Positions 35,201 to 43,600 of a stretch of 64,000 nt of DNA are shown here, piece by piece. The notes beneath the pieces are model-generated. The model saw only the letters and a program-made list of their open reading frames with translations, searched no databases and was not told the DNA's origin. The DNA is taken from assembly GCA_046732855.1 (NCBI GenBank), contig JBKPNX010000069.1, positions 11,518 to 75,517 on the forward strand, written 5' to 3'. A program made the translations under genes and the position numbers. Positions within the stretch are counted from its first letter, which is position 1. The number at the start of each line of letters is the position of its first letter. This stretch comes from JBKPNX01 sp046732855. GTDB lineage: Bacteria; Pseudomonadota; Alphaproteobacteria; Geminicoccales; Geminicoccaceae.

Positions 35201-35998
35201 TCAGGTCTCGCAGAACGCCCAGGCGCCGTAGCCGACCACCTGGTCCTTCGGTCCCGCCGTGTCGCCCGAATTGCGCAGGTCCAGGCGAAGGGGCCGCATG
35301 TCGCGTCGACCCGCCGCCGCGAGCAGCCCGGTGACCGGCAGCCAGCCGCAGGCATCGCGCGGCCCGAGGCTCGCCCCATCGAGGCGCTCGATCGCCGCCG
35401 CGGTCGCCGCGTCGTGCGCCCGGGCGCGCTCGTACGGCCCGTAGTGCGACAGATCGGAGCTGATCACGATCAGGGTCTCGGGCCCGCCCCACAGGCGCTC
35501 CAGCACCTCGGCGACCTCGCCGGCGGTCGCCTCGCCGACCACGAGCGGCACGAGCGCGAACTCGCCGAGGACGCCCTGGAGAAACGGCAGCTCGACCTCG
35601 AGCGCGTGCTCCGGCTCATGCGGCGCGTCCGCGGAGCGCACCTGCGCCAGATCGCGGAGCGTCTCGATCGCGTCCTGGTCGAGCGGCACGTCCCCGAGCG
35701 GCGTGCGAAACGCGGCGGCGCTGGGGACGGCGATGCCGCGGAACGGCACGCAGTGCGCCGGTCCGACCACGACCGCGCGGCGGATCGCCGCTGCGCCGGC
35801 GCCGAGCGCGGCGAATGCGCTCCCGGCGACCGGCCCGGAGTAGACGTAACCGGCATGCGGCGCGATCACCGCCTTCGGCGTGACTGCAGCGCGCGACCCG
35901 TTCGCCGCGGCGAGATAGCCCTCGACCGCGGCACGCAGGCGGCCCGCATCCGCAGGATAGAAGCTGCCGGCCACGGCGGCTGGCCGTACCGCGCTCAT
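35201..35998 (-). CDS. amrB: AmmeMemoRadiSam system protein B (MEMO family)
   Basis: 265-aa protein of the MEMO1/AmmeMemoRadiSam B family, related to class III extradiol dioxygenases. Typical motifs are RPAAVAGSFYPAD at the start, APHAGYVYSGPVAG, VVGPAHCVPF and SSDLSHYGPY, whose His residues match the metal-site positions of the fold. The start at ATG 35998 matches the family N-terminus. It is divergent from the radical SAM partner with about 50 bp between, so they share a regulatory region. The third partner (AMMECR1 domain) is not seen nearby. The system's reaction is not established. Confidence 0.9.
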   Translation of the reverse strand: MSAVRPAAVAGSFYPADAGRLRAAVEGYLAAANGSRAAVTPKAVIAPHAGYVYSGPVAGSAFAALGAGAAAIRRAVVVGPAHCVPFRGIAVPSAAAFRTPLGDVPLDQDAIETLRDLAQVRSADAPHEPEHALEVELPFLQGVLGEFALVPLVVGEATAGEVAEVLERLWGGPETLIVISSDLSHYGPYERARAHDAATAAAIERLDGASLGPRDACGWLPVTGLLAAAGRRDMRPLRLDLRNSGDTAGPKDQVVGYGAWAFCET

Positions 35999-36049
35999 CG
36001 CCCATCTCCCCGGTTGCGCGGATTTGTGCCAAAGCCCACCTAATGTGGC

Positions 36050-37150
36050 ATGCGAAACGACGTGATTGAAGGCGTGGCGGCGCGCTACTGGCACCGGCTC
36101 GACGACGGGCGCATCCAGTGCGACGTCTGCCCGCGCTACTGCCGCCTGCACGATGGCCAGCGCGGCCTGTGCTTCGTGCGCGCGCGCCGCGGCGAAGAGC
36201 TGGTGCTGACGACGTACGGCCGCTCATCGGGATTCTGCATCGATCCGATCGAAAAGAAGCCGCTCAACCATTTCCTGCCCGGCACGCCGGTGCTGTCGTT
36301 CGGCACCGCCGGGTGCAATCTCACCTGCAAATTCTGCCAGAACTGGGACATCTCGAAGGCGCGCGAGCTCGACCGCCTGCAGGATCTCGCCTCGCCCGAG
36401 GCGATCGCGCGGGCCGCGGCCGACAGCGGCTGCCGCTCGGTCGCGTACACCTACAACGACCCGGTGATCTTCCTCGAGTACGCGATCGACGTGGCGAAGG
36501 CCTGCCGCGCGCGCGGCATCAAAAACGTCGCGGTCTCGGCCGGCTACATGTGCGCGGCGCCGCGCGCCGAGTTCTACGCGCACATGGACGCCGCCAACAT
36601 CGACCTCAAGGCGTTCACCGAAGGCTTCTACCGGAAGCTGTGCACGGGCGCGCTCCAGCCGGTGCTCGAGACGCTCGAGTACATCCGGCACGAGACCGAC
36701 GTGTGGCTCGAGATCACGACGCTCCTGATCCCCGGGCACAACGACGCCCCGGCCGAGATCGAGGCGCTGTCCGCCTGGGTCATGGACCATCTCGGGCCGG
36801 ACGTACCGTTGCATTTCACAGCGTTCCATCCGGACTACAAGATGACGGACCTCGCGCCCACGCCGCCCACGACGCTGACCCGCGCGCGCGAGATCGCGCT
36901 CCGCCACGGGCTGCGTTACGTCTATACGGGCAACGTCCACGACGAGGCCGGCCAGAGCACCTATTGCCACGCCTGCGGCGCGAAGCTGGTCGGGCGCGAC
37001 TGGTACCGGATCACCGCTTGGCGGTTGACGCCAGACGGCGTCTGCGCCTCATGCGGCGTGCGATGCGCCGGGGTGTTCGACGCCCGCCCCGGCACCTGGG
37101 GCCAACGCCGCGTGCCGGTACGGCTGGGCGGCCTTGCCGCGGCGCTCTGA
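36050..37150 (+). CDS. amrS: AmmeMemoRadiSam system radical SAM enzyme
   Basis: 366-aa radical SAM protein. The cluster motif CNLTCKFCQN (CX3CX2C) follows a family-specific N-terminal CDVCPRYC and GLCFVR zinc/cysteine region. Conserved GRSSGFCIDPIEKKPLNHF and AYTYNDPVIFLEY segments are typical of AmrS proteins. An extra C-terminal Cys-rich tail (YCHACGA and CASCGVRC) looks like a rubredoxin-type metal site. Divergently paired with the MEMO-family gene. Substrate unknown in the family. Confidence 0.9.
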   Translation: MRNDVIEGVAARYWHRLDDGRIQCDVCPRYCRLHDGQRGLCFVRARRGEELVLTTYGRSSGFCIDPIEKKPLNHFLPGTPVLSFGTAGCNLTCKFCQNWDISKARELDRLQDLASPEAIARAAADSGCRSVAYTYNDPVIFLEYAIDVAKACRARGIKNVAVSAGYMCAAPRAEFYAHMDAANIDLKAFTEGFYRKLCTGALQPVLETLEYIRHETDVWLEITTLLIPGHNDAPAEIEALSAWVMDHLGPDVPLHFTAFHPDYKMTDLAPTPPTTLTRAREIALRHGLRYVYTGNVHDEAGQSTYCHACGAKLVGRDWYRITAWRLTPDGVCASCGVRCAGVFDARPGTWGQRRVPVRLGGLAAAL

Positions 37151-37344
37151 GCAAGCCCATCGAGCCCGGCGCAGCTCGTCCGCACCATCGCCGCCGGGAC
37201 ACGGCGCTGGTCGGGTTGGTCTTGCCCGAACGAATGATTCCCGATTTGTCGAAATCGTAAGGACTAAAGTATAGCTCGCGGGAGGACCGGGCGCCGCGCC
37301 CCGGGATGGCACCTTTGTGCGGCGACACCTCTCGGAGATGCCGC

Positions 37345-38010
37345 ATGGCGGTCGACGAGCAACTGATCGAGACGGCGCGCCGCTCGCTCTACGCGGCGGT
37401 CCTGTCGGATGTATTGGACGAGCTCGGCTATCGCCACCAGGTGCTGCCGCCATCGATCCGGCCGCTCGATGAGCGCGTGGTGCTGTGCGGCCGTGCGCGT
37501 ACGGGACTCTATCGCGACGTCTATCATGTGCCGGCCGGCCACAATCCCTACGAGCTCGAGATCGCGTTGATCGACGACCTCAAGCCCGGCGACGTGCCGG
37601 TGCTCGCGTGCGGCCGCTCCGGGCGGATCGCGCCGTGGGGCGAGCTCTTGACCACCGCCAGCATCGCGCGCGGCGCTCGCGGCTGCGTCACCGACGGCCT
37701 GGTGCGCGACACCAGCGCGATCCGCGAGCTGAACTTCCCGGTCTTCCACGGCGGCATCGGCCCCTTGGATTCCAAGGGCCGCGGCGAAGTGTGCGCGATC
37801 GACGTACCGGCCGAATGCGCCGGCGTGACCGTCAATCCCGGCGACCTGGTGTTCGGCGATGCGGACGGCGTGGTCGTGGTGCCCCAGCCCGCCGTCGCCC
37901 AGACCCTCCGGCACGCGCTCGAGAAGGTCGAAGGCGAAAATCGCACGCGCGCCCTTCTGCAGCAGGGCGCGCTGCTCGCCGACGTGTTCAAGAAGTACGG
38001 CGTCCTCTAG
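37345..38010 (+). CDS. RraA family protein (aldolase/decarboxylase-like)
   Basis: 221-aa protein of the RraA / 4-hydroxy-4-methyl-2-oxoglutarate aldolase-like family. Motifs include SDVLDELGYRHQVL, APWGELLTTASIARGARGCVTDGLVRD (the Arg/Asp that binds oxo-acids and metal) and DLVFGDADGVVVVP. The start at 37345 follows GGAGA; an upstream ATG at 37306 adds 13 non-conserved codons. The ChbG/YdjC-like gene follows 14 nt later. The members of this family do several reactions, so the substrate is open. Confidence 0.88.
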   Translation: MAVDEQLIETARRSLYAAVLSDVLDELGYRHQVLPPSIRPLDERVVLCGRARTGLYRDVYHVPAGHNPYELEIALIDDLKPGDVPVLACGRSGRIAPWGELLTTASIARGARGCVTDGLVRDTSAIRELNFPVFHGGIGPLDSKGRGEVCAIDVPAECAGVTVNPGDLVFGDADGVVVVPQPAVAQTLRHALEKVEGENRTRALLQQGALLADVFKKYGVL

Positions 38011-38024
38011 CAGGAGACACCCCG

Positions 38025-38939
38025 ATGGCCGGTCTCGCCGCCGATCTCGGCTATCCGCCGGATGCACGGATTCTGATCCCGCACATCGACGACGTCGGCG
38101 TGTGCCACGGCGCGAACCGCGCCTTCGTCGAGCTGGCCGGCCAGGGGTTCGTCACCACCGCGTCGGTCATGGTGCCGTGCCCCTGGTTCCCGGAAACCGT
38201 CGATCTGATGCGCGAGGAGCCAGAGCTCGACCTCGGCGTGCATCTGACGCTCACCAGCGAATCGCGCGCCTGCCGCTGGCGGCCGATCTCGACCACTACA
38301 CGCAAGTCCGGCCTGCTCGACCCCGACGGCTTCATGTGGCCGGACGTTCCCTCGGTGCGCCGGCACGCCGACCGGCGCGCGGTCGAGACCGAGATGCGCG
38401 CCCAGATCGAGGCCGCGCTCGCGACCGGCCTCGACGTCACTCACCTGGATACCCACATGGGCGCCGGCGCCGCCCCGGAGTTCGTCGAGACTTACCTCGA
38501 GCTCGGCCGCGAGTACCGGCTGCCGGTGCTCCTGCCGGAGCGCATCGAAAGCTACGTCTCGGTGCTCGACATGGGCCCACTCGACACCGAGCTGTATCCG
38601 CGCCTGCTCGCCGCAACGAGCGCGGCGGCCATGCCGGTGATCGACCTCTTCGCCATGGGCCTCGCCATGCGCCACCTCGGTTGCGAGGAGGCGTTCCGCC
38701 AGATGGTCGAGCAGGCGGCCCCGGGCGTCACCTACGTGTCCCTGCATTGCAGCACGCCGGGCGACGTCGAGCGGCTTCATCCGCACGACGCCGAGTGGCG
38801 CATCGCCGAGTATGAGCTGTTCGACCGGCCGGACTTTCTCGAGTGGGTCGGGCAGCAGGACGCGGCGCTGATCGGGTTTCGTCCGATCCGCGAGCTTTAT
38901 CGGCGGCGGTCGCCGCCGGCGAAGCCGGGCGCGGCGTGA
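38025..38939 (+). CDS. ChbG/HpnK (YdjC-like) carbohydrate deacetylase family protein
   Basis: 304-aa YdjC-fold enzyme. The metal and catalytic motifs are recognisable: IPHIDDVGVCHGANRA near the N-terminus, DLGVHLTLTSE, and THLDTHMGAG. Members remove acetyl groups from chitooligosaccharides or N-acetyl sugars of hopanoids and glycans. It is preceded by CAGGAGA and lies directly after the RraA-like gene, which points to a small catabolic operon; substrate not deducible. Confidence 0.88.
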   Translation: MAGLAADLGYPPDARILIPHIDDVGVCHGANRAFVELAGQGFVTTASVMVPCPWFPETVDLMREEPELDLGVHLTLTSESRACRWRPISTTTRKSGLLDPDGFMWPDVPSVRRHADRRAVETEMRAQIEAALATGLDVTHLDTHMGAGAAPEFVETYLELGREYRLPVLLPERIESYVSVLDMGPLDTELYPRLLAATSAAAMPVIDLFAMGLAMRHLGCEEAFRQMVEQAAPGVTYVSLHCSTPGDVERLHPHDAEWRIAEYELFDRPDFLEWVGQQDAALIGFRPIRELYRRRSPPAKPGAA

Positions 38940-39023
38940 GTCAAAGCTGCAGGGCAGTCATGCAATTCCCGCCGTAGCGCGCGCCATCGCGCGCAGCTAA
39001 ATCACAGTACTGATTCGGCCATC

Positions 39024-39971
39024 GTGGCCGAAGCATCCGGACCTGCCATGACCTCCGCCTCCGCTGTTCAATCGACAGTTGCAAAAGTCGCCGCGCCCGT
39101 GGCCACCGCGGGCATCGGTCTCGGCGCGCTCGCGTTCGGCCTGTTCAGCCTGATGGACGCGACGGTGAAATGGCTGAGCGCGTCCTACCCGGTGCCGCAG
39201 ATCCTGGCATGCAACGCCCTGTTCGCCCTGATTCCGGTCGGAGTCATGGCGGTGCGCCGCGGCGGTCTCGTGCAGCTGCGCACCCGCCGCCTCGGCCTGA
39301 ATCTGCTGCGCGGCCTGCTCGGCACGACCTCGGGCATGCTCGCCTTCTACGCCTTCAGCCGGCTGCCGCTCGCCGATGCCTACGCGATCATCTTCACCAC
39401 CCCGCTGCTGATCACCGCGCTGTCGGTGCCGATCCTTGGCGAAGCGGTCGGCTGGCGGCGGTGGAGCGCGGTGATGGTCGGCTTCATCGGCGTGCTCGTG
39501 ATGCTGCGCCCGGGCGTAGCGCCGATCGGCGCGGGCAATCTCGCCGCGCTCGGCGCGGCCTGCGCCGCGGCCTGCGCGGTCCTGTTGATGCGCAAGCTCA
39601 GCATCACCGAGACCACGACCAGCATCGCATTCTACAGCAACCTCACCGCGGTCGCGCTGACCGGCACCGCGTTCGGCCCGACGTTCATCGTGCCGAGCCT
39701 GCACGATCTCGCGCTGATGGCGACCTCGGGGCTGCTCGGCGGCAGCGCGCTCCTGGTCCTGATCGCCGCCTATCGCCGCTCGCCCGCCGCCCTGGTCGCC
39801 CCGTTCCAGTACAGCCAGATGCTCTGGGCGATCCTGCTCGGGGCGCTGCTGTGGGGCGATCTGCCGGAGCCGGCGATGCTGCTCGGCGCCTCGATCGTCG
39901 CGGCGAGCGGGCTGTTCATCCTGTATCGCGAGACGACGCTCGGACGCCGTCCGGCCCAGCGGCTCGGCTGA
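39024..39971 (+). CDS. EamA/DMT-family membrane transporter
   Basis: 315-aa integral membrane protein with ten hydrophobic segments in two EamA repeats. Family features include the first-helix LFSLMDATVKWL, the RGLLGTTSGMLAFYAFSRLPLADAYAIIFTTPLLI segment and the second-repeat AAYRRSPAALVAPFQYSQMLWA. Drug/metabolite exporters of this type move amino acids, purines or other small molecules; substrate unknown. The start is either GTG 39024 or ATG 39048. It is the last chromosomal gene before the island. Confidence 0.9.
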   Translation: MAEASGPAMTSASAVQSTVAKVAAPVATAGIGLGALAFGLFSLMDATVKWLSASYPVPQILACNALFALIPVGVMAVRRGGLVQLRTRRLGLNLLRGLLGTTSGMLAFYAFSRLPLADAYAIIFTTPLLITALSVPILGEAVGWRRWSAVMVGFIGVLVMLRPGVAPIGAGNLAALGAACAAACAVLLMRKLSITETTTSIAFYSNLTAVALTGTAFGPTFIVPSLHDLALMATSGLLGGSALLVLIAAYRRSPAALVAPFQYSQMLWAILLGALLWGDLPEPAMLLGASIVAASGLFILYRETTLGRRPAQRLG

Positions 39972-40259
39972 CCGTCGGAGCGGCAGCCGACCGGCGCCAG
40001 GCGACCGGCCGACGTGCGTGACTTTTTCGAAAGGGCGTTTCGGGGCAGGAGCGTCTGGGGGTCTGGATGCCAGGCGCAGTGGCGGCGGCAGTCCAGCAGC
40101 GCGGAGGCCCGAGCGCAAGGACCTCGGCCACGCGACAACCCCGCCCACGGCTGCCGCAGTGCAGGGTAATCGGCCGCGGGCCGCGTTCGAGCGCAGGTCA
40201 TGGTACCGCGTCGCGCGGCGGTTGGTGGCGGGATCGTGGGCGACGCCGAGCAAGCAGAA

Positions 40260-40278
40260 CGCCCGGCGAGGCCGGGCG
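40260..40278 (-). terminator. Perfect 8-bp hairpin, candidate original terminator of the rRNA operon
   Basis: CGCCCGGC and GCCGGGCG pair perfectly around a 3-nt loop. On the minus strand it is followed by a T-containing TTCTGCTTGCTC. It lies about 146 bp from the island edge, on the side that adjoined the tRNA before insertion, so it could be the ancestral terminator. Confidence 0.3.
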
Positions 40279-40320
40279 GGCAGCGGCAAGAGACCTCGTT
40301 GCGGTGCCGCCCGCCGGGCT

Positions 40321-40361
40321 GATCTGCTGGCAGCCTCAGACCGATCTGCTGGCATCCTCAG
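40321..40361. repeat. Two 19-bp direct repeats beside the island edge
   Basis: Copies at 40321-40339 and 40343-40361 differ at one base and repeat with a 22-bp period. They are within 65 bp of attL but outside the island. Function unknown. Confidence 0.5.
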
Positions 40362-40423
40362 GGCAGTGGCAACGCGGCCGGCCCCGCGTGCCCCGGAGAG
40401 CGCCGCGGGCCCGTTGGCGTGGA

Positions 40424-40442
40424 GGTGGTTGCGGGGGCAGGA
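40424..40442. repeat. attL: displaced copy of the tRNA-fMet 3' end
   Basis: Identical over 19 bp to 62806-62824. The core is followed by island sequence AACCACC, which is the inverted complement of the first 7 bases GGTGGTT, giving a 7-bp inverted repeat around a 12-nt centre at 40424-40449. Confidence 0.85.
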
Positions 40443-40645
40443 AACCACCGAGAGTTTCAGTTACCGCCGATAGCAATTTGAGCGCGGTGTGATATTCGGA
40501 ATCGCTCGCTGAGCAGGCGGCTGTCCACCAAGGGATGTTTGAGTCCTTTCGATCCACCTCACGCTTGCCATCGCTACGGTTTGTGCCGCATCGTGGCGTC
40601 AATAGGAGTGAGTGCATCCCAATCTGAGGGCGCGCTCCAGCCGGC

Positions 40646-43600
40646 ATGGCCATGAAACCGCCGCGATGGGCGGCGATAACGCAGTCCGTGTTCGAGTGGG
40701 AGCGCGAAGCGCTCGAGTTCCTCCGCGAGCATCTGCCGGAGCACGAGCCCTGGCGCGCGTGGGCGAACTTCGAGTTCATCGACGACCAGGGCCGGGTCAA
40801 CGAGGTCGACGTCCTCGTCCTCACGCCCCAGGGTCTCATCCTCGTCGAGATCAAGAGCCGTCCTGGTGCAGTTGAGGGCGACGCCCACAGCTGGACCTGG
40901 AACACCGACGGCCGGCGCACCACCGTCGATAACCCGCTGCGCCTCGCCAACCGCAAGGCGCAGCGTCTCGCGCCGCTCCTCCGCCGCCAAGACGCCATCG
41001 CCAAGAGCTCGGTGCAGGCCCCCTGGGTGGAGGCGGCCATCTTCCTCTCTGCCGTGCGCCCGCCGCTCCGGCTCGATGCGAGCACTCTCAACCGTGCCTT
41101 TCTGCGAGGCCGGCCGGGGCGCGAGGACGACGACGGGATCATCGGCGCCATTACCGGCGCCCTGACCGCTGCCTTCCCGCGGCGGCAGCCGATCGATGCC
41201 AGTGCCTCACGTACGATCGCGCGCGCGATCGGGGAGGCGGGCATCCGCCCGTCGCTGCGCGAGCGCCGCATCGGCGACTACGAGCTCGGCCAGCTCCTCG
41301 CCGAGGGCGACGGCTGGCAGGACTTCGAAGCCCGTCATGTCAGCCTCGGCGTGCAGCGCCGCGTGCGGGTCTACCCCTACGCCGCAGCTGCCTCGACCGA
41401 CGCGCGGGCGCGTCTGGGCCGGATGGCGGCGCGCGCGTTCCGCATCCTCGAGGGCGTCGACCACCCAGGCATCCTCAAGGTCCTCGATTTCAAGGAGAGT
41501 GAACGCGGCCCGGCGCTGATCTTCGAGCACGACCCGAAGGCGATGCGCCTCGACCTGCTCTTGCGCGAGCGGGCCGGAGGGATGAGCGCGGAGCTAAGGC
41601 TCGACCTGCTCCGCCAACTGGCCGAGGCGCTCCGCTACGCCCACAGCAAGAGCCTCTACCACCGGGCGCTCGCCCCACAGAGCGTGCTCGTGCGCGATCT
41701 GGATGCGCCGCGCCCGCGGGTTCAGATCATGGACTGGCAGGCCGGCAGCCGCAGCGACCCTGGCGCCGCCACGCCAGAGCGAACCTCCGGCACGCGGCAC
41801 CTCGATGACTACGTCGCCGACCCGGCCAAGGTCTACCTCGCGCCCGAGTCGCTCCAGGGCGCGGCCGCACCGGCACCCCACCACGACGTGTTCTCGCTCG
41901 GCGCCATCGCATATTACCTGTTCACCGGCCAGCCGCCCGCCGCCTCGCCGCTCGAGTTGCCCGAGAAGCTGCGGGTGGGCGACGGGCTGCGCCTTTCCGA
42001 TGCCCTTGACGGCGCAGGCCATGACCTCGAGGAGTTGATCCGCGCGAGCACCAACCCCGATGTCGGCGGCCGCATTGAATCCGTGGACGAGTTCCTCGTG
42101 TACTTGGCGGACGCCGAGAAGGAGGGGCGGGTCGACGCGAGCGAGACGGCCGCGGACCCGAGCATGGCCAAGTCCGGCGACGTACTCGAGCGGGGGCTCG
42201 TCGTCGTCCGCCGCCTCGGCCGTGGGGGCTCGTCGGACGCGCTGGTCGTGCGACAGGGCGAGGGCGCGGAGGAGCTCGTCCTCAAGGTCGCGATCGATGC
42301 CGCCCATGGCGAACGCATCAAGGGCGAGGCCGAGGTGCTCAGACGCCTGCGCTGGCCGAACATCGTCCGCTACGTCGACGACTTCCCGATCGCCGGCCGC
42401 CATGCCATCCTCATGGAGAAGGCAGGCGAGATGAGCCTCGCCCGGCACCTCCACAGCGCAGAGCCGCCGGCGCTCGACCTCATGCGCCGCTTCGGCGAGG
42501 AGCTGCTGCAGACCCTCGACTACCTGGAGCAGGAGGGCGTCGCCCACCGCGATATCAAGCCGGACAACATCGGCGTGGCCGAGGCAGGCAAGAACGGACG
42601 AAAGCGCTTGGTGCTGTTCGACTTCTCGCTCGCCCGCACCTCGCCCGACAACATCCAGGCCGGCACCCGCCCCTACCTCGACCCGTTCCTTGGACTGCGC
42701 AGGCCCCCGCGTTGGGACCTCCACGCCGAGCGCTTCGCGGCCGCGGTGACCCTTTACGAGATGCTGACCGGCACGGTGCCGACCTGGGGCGACCGCGTCA
42801 GCGACCCGGCACTGCTCGATGACGAGGCGACGATCGAGTCGGAGCGCTTCGAGCCGAACCTGCGCGACGGGCTCACCGCCTTCTTCGACCGGGCGTTCCG
42901 GCGCGAGCCGCGCGAGCGATTCGACAACGCCGAGCAGATGCTGCGCGCCTGGCGTCAAGTCTTTGAGAAGATTGACCGCAGGCCGATCCCCGAGGACAGC
43001 CTGGAGCTCGTGGCGCGCCGGGTCGAGCCCCGCACGCCGGTCACCGAGCTCGGCTACGGCATCGAGGCGCTGGACGTGCTTGCGAACATGGGCGTCCACA
43101 CCGCCCAGCAGCTCCTCGCCGTCGAGCGCCGGCGCTTCCGCTATCTCAGGAACGTCAGCGAGCGTGTGCGCCGGGAGATTCGCCTCAAGGCGAAGCGCCT
43201 CGCTCAGCTCCGCCCTGACCTCGTGCCAGGGGGAGTGGCAGCGGGCACCGGTCGGGCCAGCATCGACCGCCTGGCCGAGCAGCTCGTCCCACTGCGGCCC
43301 GCTGGTGAAGAACCCATCGAGGACCGCGTGCTCGCCGCGTTCCTCGGTCTCGATGCCGTGAACGGCAGCTCGTCATGGCTGTCCGCAGGGGACGTTGCCA
43401 AAGCCTGCTCCGTCGCGCGCAGCGTCGTCGCGGGCACGCTGGAGCGGGCGCGCGAGCGCTGGCACAAGAGCCGCGACCTGAATGAGACGCGCGACGACAT
43501 CGCTGCCCTGCTCGCCACCAGCGCAGGCGTGATGACCCTGCAGGAGCTGGCGATGCAGCTGCGCGCTGCCCGCGGCTCGGTCGAGGAGGATGAGACCGAG

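Larger units (their letters stand above)
39972..40423. other. Old downstream flank of tRNA-fMet, now separated from it by the island
   Basis: This 450-bp gap holds no supported gene. If the island were removed, it would lie directly downstream of tRNA-fMet. It contains the perfect hairpin at 40260-40278 and two near-identical 19-bp direct repeats (GATCTGCTGGC..CCTCAG) at 40321-40339 and 40343-40361. Confidence 0.5.
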
